Below are positions 26,700 to 35,495 of a stretch of 64,000 bases of DNA, piece after piece. The DNA is from Mesorhizobium sp. B2-1-8 (GTDB lineage: Bacteria; Pseudomonadota; Alphaproteobacteria; Rhizobiales; Rhizobiaceae). The notes below the pieces were generated by a model. That model did not search any database, was not told the DNA's origin, and saw only the letters and a program-made list of their open reading frames with translations. The first letter of the stretch is position 1. The number at the start of each line of letters is the position of its first letter. Position numbers and translations under genes: made by a program. Where the stretch lies: NCBI RefSeq assembly GCF_006442545.2, contig NZ_CP083953.1, forward strand, positions 186,001 through 250,000, in the 5' to 3' direction.

Positions 26700-29347
26700 G
26701 TCGAGGCACTCCAGAGCTTGTTGAGCGGCTGGTTGGCTGCCCGGAACTCTGAAGCCTTGCGGCGCAGATAAGTCTCGCGATCGGAAGGAAGCGCGAGGCG
26801 CATATCGTCGTAATCGGCGTCCTGCTCCCAACGCGGCGCGATCCGGCCGCTGCGCAGGATTGTCATGGCCGCCGACAGATAACCCGCCGCCTCACCAACC
26901 ACCGCATCGAGCTCGTCGCCCTTGAGCTCGAAGATTGCCGGATCGTCGGCGAGATAGACTAGGCGCGCCACCACGGTCCTGACCTCAGGCAGCAGCGCAC
27001 GGGCGGCGATCGCATAAAGCACGCGCTGCAGCTCTCGCCCCTGGCCCAACGCAATGCGGTGATGTCTCGGAGGCGGCTTCGCGCTCTTGTAGTCGGTTAT
27101 CCGAGCGCCGTCGCCGGTGGCGCGAATATCAAGCCGATCCATGCGGCCGCCGAACACCAGACCAGTCTGCTCGATCGGGACCGTGCTCGTCGTGTCCCAC
27201 GGCGCGCCTTCCCTGGCGCCGCCGCCTTGCCCGAACGGCACCTCCGTCCAACTGCGCGTATCGGATCTGACCTGATCATCGGCGGCGAGGCCTCTGGCAG
27301 TGCGACGCGCGGCCTCGCTCACCGTATGCCGCCACAGGATGGGTGGCGGAACGGAACGCTGTAGTGGCCATGCGTGCAGGATCGCCGTCGACGCATCAGC
27401 GATCGCGGCTTCGATCTCATCGGCGCTGGCGCGCGCAAATCCCGGCGTCGGCTCGAGCGCTATGATCGCGCCGCTGATCAGCTCATGAACCAGTTCGCCA
27501 AATGAGGCCGCACCGAGCTGCAGCGGGTCGGATTGGAACCGGACAGAGCGCCAGCCCAGAGCGTAGCGCCAGACGAACCCGAGCGGATCTCGCAACAGCC
27601 TCTGGAGCGATGTCGTCGACTGTACCCGTGTCAAGGCTCTCTCAATCGCCGGATGGTTTGCTCCTGAGAGGCCGTCATGCGGCGTCAACTCCGAAGGCCG
27701 TTGCCAGTTCCGCCAGCAAAGCTGCCTCTGGCGAACATGGGCGAGTTGGCCGGCATCGCGGGGTCTTGCCAACAGCCTATCCGCTTCGCTGAAAGCGTGC
27801 TCCGGGATTCGATCCCGCTTGTGCACGATCTCGCCGGAAGGCCAGAGGGAGCTGGGTGACAGAACGCCGCCCTTGGGGTTGCGCAGCGAGCGCGACAGAA
27901 CGAGTTGCTCCCCGGTATGCGCCTGAATAATTTCGAAATGGCGCCGATCGCGCTCGGCGGCACCCAAAGGATGAAGCTTGCGGCGGTCGAGCAAATGATG
28001 CGGAAGCAGCGGATCGTCGTTTTCCGAGCGCGGCCAGGACCGGCTGGTGAGGCCAAGCAGGCGGGTGAACGGCCGCGGACAGGCGGCCAATTGCGACGCC
28101 TGGCACCAGACGACGCTGTTGGCTGGGTCAAGCTGGTCGGAGACACGCAGAGCTTGCAACGACAGGCCGATGGCTTGCGCCGGCGCGCTTCGCAACGCCT
28201 CCTCCCACATCGCCAGGCTTGCGCCGCTCAGCAACCGCGTGCCGGCCTCTCCCGCCACCTCTGCTCCGCGCGCGAGAAGCTCTAGAATGGGAAGCAAGAT
28301 CCGCTCGGCCAGCTCGGCGTCAGCGCGCCGCAGCCGGGCCGCGGCCAGCACCGCTCGCCACTGGTCGAGGCTGCGCAAGCCTGCGCCTCGCGGAATTGCG
28401 GCGAACCAGTCCGGCGGAAGCAACCCAGCGAATGGGCGCGCCGGCAGGCGTCGGAGCAAGCGCCAGATGCGTTCTTGATTGAGACCGTTTCCAAGGATAT
28501 CGGCCAGCGCTGCACAGGCTTGGCCCTCCGTCGTGCTTAAAGCGGGCACGCCGTGGGAGAAATGCAACGGCAACCCGGCGCTTCTCGCATAAGCCAGAAA
28601 ATCATCGTCCCAGTCCTGTGTTGAAGTCGCCGCGATCGCGATGTCCTGCGCTTGTACCTTTCCGGTCGCCAGCAACTGCCGGATCCAGCGCAGCGCTTCG
28701 ATAACCTCCGACTTCGGGTCCGCGCTCGCCTCGGCGGATGCACGGACCGGAGTAGTCGCCGCCTTTCTTTGGATCGGTCCTCTAAACCATGCGTGCTCGA
28801 CAGGCGCCGGCAGTTCCCAGGTGAGGTCGGTGACGCGAGCGAGCTCATTGAGAAGAGGCCGCCAAAGCGGATCGACGTCCACCACTCCCGAAAGCGTGAC
28901 CGGACCCAGCAGGCTACGCGCACGATCGATCCGCCTGTTGGCTGCATCACGAAGATCGCGCGGCAGCATATGCGCGGGTGGGATGTGATCGCGAACGTAG
29001 GTCTCGAGGCGATGAAGGTCATCAAACCTCGGCGCCTCGCCCGCCATTGAGGACAGATCGAGATCCGCCCGCCAGGCGCTATCCAAAGCATGGAGAACGG
29101 CACGTGGCATCCCTGGCAGCCTGGCGACCGTTCCGATGTCGCCAAAGCTCACGGACGCGAGCGCCGCCTGGATGGCCGGATAGAGAACGTCCGTGCCGGC
29201 CGGCGTGGCGAAGCCGCCGACCAAACGCGCCGCAAGCAGAGGCAGGGTGAATATCTCGCGGCCTATTGCTCCCTCTCGCGCCGCGGCGGCGCGGGCGCTG
29301 CGCAGCGCCAGCATGCCGTCGACGACGTGAGCAGAGCGAATAGGCAT
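26696..29347 (-). CDS. PD-(D/E)XK nuclease-family protein, AddB-like
   Basis: From the ATG at 29347 the protein has 883 residues; an in-frame GTG at 29398 is possible. The long N-terminal part resembles the inactive helicase-like half of AddB but lacks a clear Walker A motif. The C-terminal nuclease domain shows FGELVHELISGAI, GGRMDRLDI, the Asp-x-Lys core ITDYKSAKPP and the helper segment LGQGRELQRVLYAIAARALL. It is shorter than standard AddB (about 1050). ATGA coupling with the helicase gene indicates a dimeric helicase-nuclease. Its start faces the OLD-type ATPase fragment. Confidence 0.82.
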   Translation of the reverse strand: MPIRSAHVVDGMLALRSARAAAAREGAIGREIFTLPLLAARLVGGFATPAGTDVLYPAIQAALASVSFGDIGTVARLPGMPRAVLHALDSAWRADLDLSSMAGEAPRFDDLHRLETYVRDHIPPAHMLPRDLRDAANRRIDRARSLLGPVTLSGVVDVDPLWRPLLNELARVTDLTWELPAPVEHAWFRGPIQRKAATTPVRASAEASADPKSEVIEALRWIRQLLATGKVQAQDIAIAATSTQDWDDDFLAYARSAGLPLHFSHGVPALSTTEGQACAALADILGNGLNQERIWRLLRRLPARPFAGLLPPDWFAAIPRGAGLRSLDQWRAVLAAARLRRADAELAERILLPILELLARGAEVAGEAGTRLLSGASLAMWEEALRSAPAQAIGLSLQALRVSDQLDPANSVVWCQASQLAACPRPFTRLLGLTSRSWPRSENDDPLLPHHLLDRRKLHPLGAAERDRRHFEIIQAHTGEQLVLSRSLRNPKGGVLSPSSLWPSGEIVHKRDRIPEHAFSEADRLLARPRDAGQLAHVRQRQLCWRNWQRPSELTPHDGLSGANHPAIERALTRVQSTTSLQRLLRDPLGFVWRYALGWRSVRFQSDPLQLGAASFGELVHELISGAIIALEPTPGFARASADEIEAAIADASTAILHAWPLQRSVPPPILWRHTVSEAARRTARGLAADDQVRSDTRSWTEVPFGQGGGAREGAPWDTTSTVPIEQTGLVFGGRMDRLDIRATGDGARITDYKSAKPPPRHHRIALGQGRELQRVLYAIAARALLPEVRTVVARLVYLADDPAIFELKGDELDAVVGEAAGYLSAAMTILRSGRIAPRWEQDADYDDMRLALPSDRETYLRRKASEFRAANQPLNKLWSAST

Positions 29348-29439
29348 CGGGTTTTCGTGTTGTTGTTCCAACAGGGCACTGTGATCGCCCAAGATCACCG
29401 GCTATTGAAGCTTAAGCAAAGAAAAACTTCGGGCGTTGG

Positions 29440-29800
29440 GGACGGAAATGCAGCATCAGGAATTTTAGGAACTTCCAGTCGATCGACGTCGCGCTGGCCG
29501 GCAATGTCGTGCTGCTCGGAGAGAACCGGGTCGGCAAGAGCAATCTGCTCTTCGCCATCCAGCTCATCCTCGATCTGACCCTGCCCGATTCGGCACGGCA
29601 ACTGAAGCTCACCGATTTCTGGGATGGCGGGCCGGCCGACCATACCGCGCCCATCGAGGTGCATCTGGAAATCTCCGATTTCGCCACGGACATGGCGCTG
29701 ACCGCTTCGTATAGGAAACTTGGAAACGATCGATATCGCTGCCATACAATTGAACACTCTAAATTGTCACGAGACGGCGAGATCTCTCTCGGATTTTGCT
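29440..29800 (+). pseudogene. OLD-family ATP-dependent nuclease, N-terminal fragment
   Basis: The reading SIRNFRNFQSIDVALAG-NVVLLGENRVGKSNLLFAIQ is the classic N-terminus of an OLD/RecF-like ATPase with its Walker A motif (GENRVGKS). It continues through the LPDSARQLKLTDFWDG segment to about residue 110 and then loses similarity just before the tRNA-like sequence at 29823. A start codon is not in frame with the homologous part: the reading before SIRNF is open but non-homologous, so a small deletion near 29447 is also likely. OLD proteins normally have 500-700 residues including a Toprim nuclease, which is entirely missing. It is divergent from the AddAB-like pair. Confidence 0.75.
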
Positions 29801-29822
29801 GCATAGGAGAGGCACCCCCAGA

Positions 29823-29866
<44 letters not shown>

Positions 29867-30102
29867 CATTTTGAATCAATGGGTTAGAACCACATTTATC
29901 CCTTTTCGAGACCGATTTTCGAGGGTTTTCGGACGAAAATCGAACCCTCGGAAACCCGCAGAAATCCGCCATTGTCTGAATCGGTCTTTTTCGGTCTGTG
30001 GCTCGTTTGTGGCTCGTTTTCAGCGCGTTCGATGGCGGTGGCTTGTGGTGCTTGGGCCGGGCTGCTAGCGCCCCCGTACCTGCTGCCGACAAGACTTCGC
30101 GG
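29867..30102. repeat. att-proximal region with overlapping hairpins and tandem repeats
   Basis: Two mutually exclusive perfect stems overlap between about 29921 and 29950 (CGATTTTCG / CGAAAATCG and CGAGGGTT / AACCCTCG). Further on there is a doubled CGGTCT and an 11-base direct repeat GTGGCTCGTTT at 29998-30008 and 30009-30019. No gene is present. Repeats beside a tRNA-derived core resemble arm-type sites for a tyrosine recombinase, but no integrase gene adjoins. Confidence 0.45.
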
Positions 30103-30933
30103 TTATTCTTGGACGCCCCGACTCATCCGATAATGCTCAGTCATGAGAAATGTCACATAGCTGCGGATCAGGTTACAATAGAGGCGCCCTTCATCGACAT
30201 TAATCGTGATGCCGCTCTTAAGATCAACGCCATGCCTGACCCCGCCGCCTGTTGGTGACGAAAGGTAGCCGTGTAGCGTCGTGAGCCACGCAAGAACCTG
30301 CTCGATTGTTTGTCCCTTCTTCTTGTTCCGGAGTTCCTGCGCGATCTTGTTGAAGTATTTTTCTTCGATCGTGGCACTGCCGGTGCTAAGGCCTTTGAAA
30401 GCTGTCACAACCGACTCCATCAGCCACAGAATCTCCTGGACAGCCTGCCGCGGATGCCCTTCGGCGAGCAGCTTCTCGGATTGATTGAGCGATTTCTGCA
30501 CAATGTCCTGCGCCTGTTCATCAAGCGACTGATAGCGCTCGGGTACAGCGATTGGTTGGTGAAGGCCGACGGCGATCAGGTCCGGCGGCCTGATTTCGTA
30601 ACCGACGCCGTGCTCACTTAGAATGCGATTCATGCGGCCAACATCAGGGACCGCGATGTCTTCGCTGCGCAACGCCTCACACCCCTCGTAAAAGGCTTCG
30701 ATGAATAGCGGCGCATTCTCTGCTGTCCGCCACATGAAATCGTCCAGGTCGGATTCTGCCCAGCTTTCGGAAGAGCTACTGCCGGACGCCCCGAAATATC
30801 CTTTGAAATGTTCGAGCAGTCGCCAGCGGCTGCCTTGAGCCACGACCTTGCCGATGAGGGTGTCAAACTCACGCACCGCTTCCGGCGGCATGGGGCCGGG
30901 TGTGTCGAAGCGCCAGGAAGCCTCCATTTTCAT
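30103..30933 (-). CDS. Abortive-infection C-terminal-like protein
   Basis: This 276-residue protein has GAAGGAG nine bases before its ATG. The C-terminal third (roughly 165-270) reads IEEKYFNKIAQELRNKK...GGGVRHGVDL...DEGRLYCNLIRSYVTFLM. It resembles the Abi C-terminal (HEPN-like) domain, in which a His-Gly pair is conserved. The N-terminal half is unassigned. The gene begins 14 bases after the stop of the AbiEii-like gene, so it is the third gene of one transcript. Role in phage defence or toxin control is inferred. Confidence 0.65.
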   Translation of the reverse strand: MKMEASWRFDTPGPMPPEAVREFDTLIGKVVAQGSRWRLLEHFKGYFGASGSSSSESWAESDLDDFMWRTAENAPLFIEAFYEGCEALRSEDIAVPDVGRMNRILSEHGVGYEIRPPDLIAVGLHQPIAVPERYQSLDEQAQDIVQKSLNQSEKLLAEGHPRQAVQEILWLMESVVTAFKGLSTGSATIEEKYFNKIAQELRNKKKGQTIEQVLAWLTTLHGYLSSPTGGGVRHGVDLKSGITINVDEGRLYCNLIRSYVTFLMTEHYRMSRGVQE

Positions 30934-30947
30934 TGTTCGGTTCTCCT

Positions 30948-31864
30948 TCAGGTAAAAAGCTTTTCAAGCTCTTCCCTGTGAGCCTTATGCTTCTCAGAAT
31001 TCTCAGCGCTCAGTTTTTTCAGGTTTAGCAGCTTCCAGCGCACGGCGGGAAGCTCTGCGGCCTGCGGCAGACCGATGGCTTCGAAATCCGGCGCGCCATC
31101 GTGAAGGGTCGTCAAGAATCGGTGTGTGTTGGCATTGAGGCGCGCGCGGATGTCGGCGAGCAGCCGGCCTCTGGTTTCCGCGAGCTCTTCGAGAGTGATC
31201 GGAATTGTTGTCATGCCGACGAACTCACGAGCAAACGGTTCATCCAGTTTGCTCAGGCTCGGTGAAAGCAACTCGTGCGCCGGTCGTGGAGAGCTGGCTA
31301 TATAGACCAGAAACGTGCGGAACAGCGCATCGGTGAATCCCTCATTCTCATAAAGCAGCTTCACGTCAAACAGATCGCGTGGGTGCTGACGATCGACCGC
31401 TGCATGAAGCTTGCCGCCGAACAGGTCTTCAAACGATACGACCTGGATGGATGCGAAACCGAACTCTTCTTCGACAGCGGGTGACACCGCGCGGCGCTCA
31501 GGATCATGCACAACCCCGCGCGTGACAGGTGAGGTCTCGATCTTGATTTCGGCGCCCTCCAGCCGCGCCTTGATGCGGGTGGCGCCGCCGCCGCCGCCCT
31601 CTATGCGGCGGGCATCGAGTCGCGGGATGCCGCGACGAGCGGCGGCGACAATCCGATCGAGGGTTTGTCAATGTCCGCCAGACTTTCCGCGCGATCCCGC
31701 ACCGGCAGGTAGGTCAGGTCGATATCGACCGAGAGGCGCGGCATGTCGCGGTAGAAAAGGTTGATAGCGGCTCCGCCCTTCAGCGCGAACACTTCCTCTT
31801 GCGCAATGAAGGGGAGCAAGCGCACCAGCAGAGCAACCTGTCCAGCATAGGCGTCACGGGCCAT
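30948..31864 (-). pseudogene. AbiEii-like nucleotidyltransferase toxin, frameshifted
   Basis: The first part (31864-31601) reads MARDAYAGQVALLVR... with FALKGGAAINLF and LSVDIDLTYLP, the GS-x10-D-x-D nucleotidyltransferase core of the AbiEii/AbiGii family. At about 31662-31667 a one-base loss in an A-run (minus strand) moves the frame. Translation in the next frame gives LDRIVAAARRGIPRLDARR and continues without a break to VSFEDLFGGKLHAAVDRQHP and the C-terminus at 30948. The intact protein would be about 305 residues. The antitoxin gene is intact and overlaps the start by 11 bases. Either the toxin is dead or expression needs ribosomal slippage. Confidence 0.85.
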
Positions 31865-32681
31865 CGGCAGCTCCTTTTGGCGTTTCGGCGAACTCTGGCG
31901 GAACCATGATGCGATAGCGAGGATGTATCCTTCCCCCTTTCACAAGGGCGCGGTCGCCTGTTCCCAGATTGAAATCGTCAGTATTGAGACGCTCGCGCCA
32001 GGCATGTTTGTGACGGTCGGCGAACACGAAGAACAGGCGCTTCACCTTGATGCTGCTGCAACTCTGCAGCAAGGTGGCAAGGCGGCGGGGACTCAGCGTG
32101 GTGAGTCCCTCAAACACCAAATCGAGATTGTGGAAGCTTTCGTTCGCAGGCAGTTCTTCGAGCGCTTCCAGGATTGCGCGTTCGGGCGAGGACAGGCGGA
32201 GCGCCCAGCCCCAGGGCAGCGTTGCAGTGCTGCCGGATTTGTTGTCGGCAAGACCGAGGGTCGGTTCGCCGAACAGCGAGAGACTGCGTGTTGTGAGCGG
32301 CGCGTCCAGTTGAAGGCGCGGTAGCCAGCTGGGGATGTCGTTGCCGTAGAGCCAGACAGGGGCGGGGCTGCCGAGTGGAAGATAATGGCGGTAGCCCTGC
32401 AGGCCGAGGGCCGTAGTGCCGCCAGCGTGCACCTTGTGGTTCATGATGTGCTGGAGAGAGAGCAGACAGGTCTGCCAGTCGAGGGGGACCGATTGCGGTG
32501 CCGGACGGCGAAAAACACCGCGTGCGAGGCGCTGCAGCCAGCCGCTTTCTATATATTTGCGCGTCAGGAAACGGCTGACGCCATGGGCGTCCAGCCAATG
32601 GGCATCCACGATAAAGCCGGCCGGGACGGCTTCGAGGACTCTCTTTAGCCTTTCTTCGCGTGGTGCGCTCATGGTACACAT
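31854..32681 (-). CDS. AbiEi-family type IV antitoxin
   Basis: The protein has 275 residues from the ATG at 32681; an ATG three codons on (32672) is equally possible. It has the AbiEi N-terminal winged helix (WLDAHGVSRFLTRKYIESGWLQRLARGVFRRP spans about residues 28-60). The C-terminal domain follows with HAGGTTALGLQGYRHYL, GWALRLSSPERAILEALEELP and FADRHKHAW. AbiEi represses its own operon and counteracts the AbiEii nucleotidyltransferase without direct contact. The gene overlaps the toxin gene by 11 bases. Two copies of TTAAAGGG at 32694 and 32741 in the promoter region may be operator half-sites. Confidence 0.85.
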   Translation of the reverse strand: MCTMSAPREERLKRVLEAVPAGFIVDAHWLDAHGVSRFLTRKYIESGWLQRLARGVFRRPAPQSVPLDWQTCLLSLQHIMNHKVHAGGTTALGLQGYRHYLPLGSPAPVWLYGNDIPSWLPRLQLDAPLTTRSLSLFGEPTLGLADNKSGSTATLPWGWALRLSSPERAILEALEELPANESFHNLDLVFEGLTTLSPRRLATLLQSCSSIKVKRLFFVFADRHKHAWRERLNTDDFNLGTGDRALVKGGRIHPRYRIMVPPEFAETPKGAADGP

Positions 32682-32693
32682 AATAGCACATTT

Positions 32694-32748
32694 TTAAAGG
32701 GACAGGCTAGTGCTCTTTGAGCGATGTTCCTTATGGGTACTTAAAGGG
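32694..32748. promoter_or_regulatory. Divergent promoter region with a repeated TTAAAGGG motif
   Basis: TTAAAGGG occurs at 32694-32701 and 32741-32748, 47 bases apart, between the divergent AbiE and SIR2-APAZ operons. AbiEi antitoxins autoregulate by binding repeats in their promoters, so these are candidate sites; they could also affect the Argonaute operon. Confidence 0.3.
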
Positions 32749-32927
32749 CACGAAAAGGCTGCTACCTAAAGAGATTCGGGCCGGCCCGTCAGGCTGTTCG
32801 CTGTCGCGCCGTCACCTTTGTGAGGCCACGGATGCCCCTAGACGAGCTGGGCCTCTGGAATGTGGATGATAATTTGTGCGATATGGGAATCAAAGAACAA
32901 ATAGGGTACGCTTACTGCAGGAGTGAC

Positions 32928-35495
32928 ATGTCCATGAGTGGCAACGCCGAAGCTGTCAGTGTGCTTGGTCAACTATTGAGGCCGTCGGACGACCCGCCGC
33001 CGCTTCTGTTGCTCGGAGCGGGTGCATCGTTTCGCTCAGGCGTCCCTATGGCGGCAGAGTCCGTCAAGCAGATCGCGCGCCGTGTTTACTCTGAGCAGGT
33101 CCTAAAAGGCGCACGGCCGCCTGAGCGCGTTAGGCCGACAGAATGGGAAGTTTGGCTGCAAGCGTTTCCGTGGTTCATTCAGGGCAACGACCGGCTTGCA
33201 GAGAATTTCCCCCTGGTCGTTGAGCACCTGCTCCGGCCCGCTGAATTCCGCAAGCGCGTCATTCTCGACATTCTGAAACCGGTTAACGGGATCAGCCGAG
33301 GCTACAAGGTCGTGTCGGAACTGGTGATGCGCGGCCTCATCAACACGATTTTCACAACGAATTTCGACACGTGTCTGGTGGACGCCCTAAAGGAGCGGCA
33401 GCCGCATATCCGTCACATACACGAAGTCAACCGCGGGCCGGGTGACTTTGCCCAGTTCAACGTCTTCAACAAATGCCAGGTAGTCTGGCTTCACGGACGC
33501 GCCGAACAATATGCCGACAAGAATGCCACTGACGAAATTGGCGCACTTGATCCCGCGCTCACGGACCTCATCCGTCCCCTCACGCACGGTGCGCCTCTTA
33601 TTGTCGTCGGCTTCCGTGGCTCAGAGCCATCCATCATGGACGGTGTGTTCGGGCAGAACACCGAAGGCCGTCTCGATTTTCCGCGCGGCGTCTACTGGTG
33701 CATTCGGCACGGTGAAACCCCGCACCCGCATGTTGAAGCACTGGCCCGTCGGCTCGGTCCGAATTTCCGGCTGCTGCAAATCGATGGTTTTGACGAGCTC
33801 TTTGATGAACTGGACAATGAGGTCGCTGGCCAGGAACGGTATTCCGCCCGCCCGGAGGATTCCGCTCCGGCAGAGCATCTGGCGGCCTATGATGAACGCA
33901 TCGTTCCCGGGGCGTCGATCGACGATCTCGACCTCGACCTCGCGCTCTCGGTCCTGCGCGAATATTGCGTGAAACTGAAACGCGCGCCCATTACCAGTGA
34001 GTCCCTCACGACCCTGATGAAAGAACAGGGTCTGATAATCCCGGGTGACGGCGGCCTCGGCATTACGGCGGGCGCCTTGCTTCTATTTGGCAAGAGCACG
34101 CAGCAATTCTTCCCCCATGCCGTTGTGGCGGTGACCGAGGCTGGGAAGAAGCGGGAGGTCTATGACGGCAACCTCATCGGCCAGCATAAGCAACTGCTTG
34201 CCAAGATCGAGTCAGGTGACGTCAATCCCGTTCTCAAGGTGAAGAAGCAGCGGCAGCATGATGAGCGGCCAGCCTATCCCCCGCGCGCGCTTGTCGAGCT
34301 GCTGGTCAACATGCTCGTGCATCGGGACTATGCCATACATGAGCCTGCGACGATCGAAATCCGGCCGGGTGCCGAGATCGTCTTCAGCAATCCCGGCGGC
34401 CTGACCCAGAGGCTGGCGGGACGCTTGACGCTTGATAACGATGGCCGGTTCAACCCGACCGAGACCCTCACCGACACCCGAAATCCCTCATTGTGCGATG
34501 TGTTCTTCGGCCTCAGCGCGATGGAGCGAGAGGGCACCGGCCTTATTGAAGTCAGGGACCTGATGGGTGCGTCTGGCGGGGGAACGGCGTTCTATCACCG
34601 TCACGGATGCTTTGAAGCCATCGTCGAGCGCGCCACGAGCGCTGCGGGTTCAGATACGGTAGCGCGGTCGGATGTGCCAACTGGCATCTATATCCTGAAC
34701 GTACTTCCGTTCAGCGTGCTGCCCGAACGAGTATCGATCGTCCAGCTTCGAAAGCCCTTGCGCGAACGCCCGGCGGGTTTCGACCTGTCGGAGTGCGGGA
34801 CCTTCGTCGATCGTGGCACCGAGCTTTGGAGTTTTGTGCCCTTGCCGCTGCTCCTGACCATCCTCGGACCGATGGCCGACGAAGCATCGAGTGCCTGGAT
34901 TCCCCGTTCGGAGATCGAAGCCGACCCTGACCAGCGCCGTGTGTTGTCATGGCTTTTGCGAAAGCACTGGGAACGCTACGTCAGCGGGTTTGCGGATCAG
35001 GGTCTGATGCTTGAGGAAGGAAAGCGAAAGAACCGCGCCTACTTCCAGGGGCGAGACGGGCAAAGCAGGACGTTTGTCTGGAATAGTCCGCAGCGCCGGA
35101 ACATCAAGCGCGACGTTGCCAAAAAGCGGGGCGACGGCCCAAAGACATGGTTCGAAAATGAAGGGTTTTCCTTCGAGATTGTAGAGCTAGGCGGGCAGTG
35201 GTGTGTCCGGATAAAGCCCTTCTACATGTTCACGGGCCGTAACGGCAAAACGCCATTGCCGTCATTCACGCGCACGGCGAAGGCAACCAGCCGTATGAAG
35301 TTTGACCGCAACAAGAATGTCGAGGCCGACCTTCTGTTCTGGAGCCGGCTCTTGGGCAAGAGCGCGGAAACGATCAACATTGGAAACCGGCATGTCGACG
35401 ATCTGATCCTGGAATCGTCGTTCCTAACGGTAGAGGTGCCCGAGATCGGGCTCGTGAAAGATGACGTTAAAGATCAAGATCGAATGCCTGCCTGA
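32928..35495 (+). CDS. SIR2 / RecG-like GHKL ATPase / APAZ fusion, partner of a short Argonaute
   Basis: The ATG at 32928 follows AGGAG and gives 855 residues; the frame is open back to 32820. Residues 1-300 are a SIR2 domain with LLGAGAS (28-34), TTNFD (143-147), VVWLHG (185-190, His189) and GFRGSEPS (228-235). Residues 330-570 form a RecG-type HATPase_c_4 module: RALVELLVNMLVHRDYA (453-469, Asn461 and His465), FSNPGG (486-491), REGTGL (534-539). Residues about 585-845 match an APAZ domain: KNRAYFQGRDG, QWCVRIKPFYMFTG, then KFDRNKNVEADLLFW. In SPARSA systems SIR2-APAZ degrades NAD(P)+ after guide-directed activation by the short Argonaute. Typical SIR2-APAZ proteins lack the middle ATPase module. 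The 3' end overlaps the Argonaute gene by 35 bases. Confidence 0.87.
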   Translation: MSMSGNAEAVSVLGQLLRPSDDPPPLLLLGAGASFRSGVPMAAESVKQIARRVYSEQVLKGARPPERVRPTEWEVWLQAFPWFIQGNDRLAENFPLVVEHLLRPAEFRKRVILDILKPVNGISRGYKVVSELVMRGLINTIFTTNFDTCLVDALKERQPHIRHIHEVNRGPGDFAQFNVFNKCQVVWLHGRAEQYADKNATDEIGALDPALTDLIRPLTHGAPLIVVGFRGSEPSIMDGVFGQNTEGRLDFPRGVYWCIRHGETPHPHVEALARRLGPNFRLLQIDGFDELFDELDNEVAGQERYSARPEDSAPAEHLAAYDERIVPGASIDDLDLDLALSVLREYCVKLKRAPITSESLTTLMKEQGLIIPGDGGLGITAGALLLFGKSTQQFFPHAVVAVTEAGKKREVYDGNLIGQHKQLLAKIESGDVNPVLKVKKQRQHDERPAYPPRALVELLVNMLVHRDYAIHEPATIEIRPGAEIVFSNPGGLTQRLAGRLTLDNDGRFNPTETLTDTRNPSLCDVFFGLSAMEREGTGLIEVRDLMGASGGGTAFYHRHGCFEAIVERATSAAGSDTVARSDVPTGIYILNVLPFSVLPERVSIVQLRKPLRERPAGFDLSECGTFVDRGTELWSFVPLPLLLTILGPMADEASSAWIPRSEIEADPDQRRVLSWLLRKHWERYVSGFADQGLMLEEGKRKNRAYFQGRDGQSRTFVWNSPQRRNIKRDVAKKRGDGPKTWFENEGFSFEIVELGGQWCVRIKPFYMFTGRNGKTPLPSFTRTAKATSRMKFDRNKNVEADLLFWSRLLGKSAETINIGNRHVDDLILESSFLTVEVPEIGLVKDDVKDQDRMPA

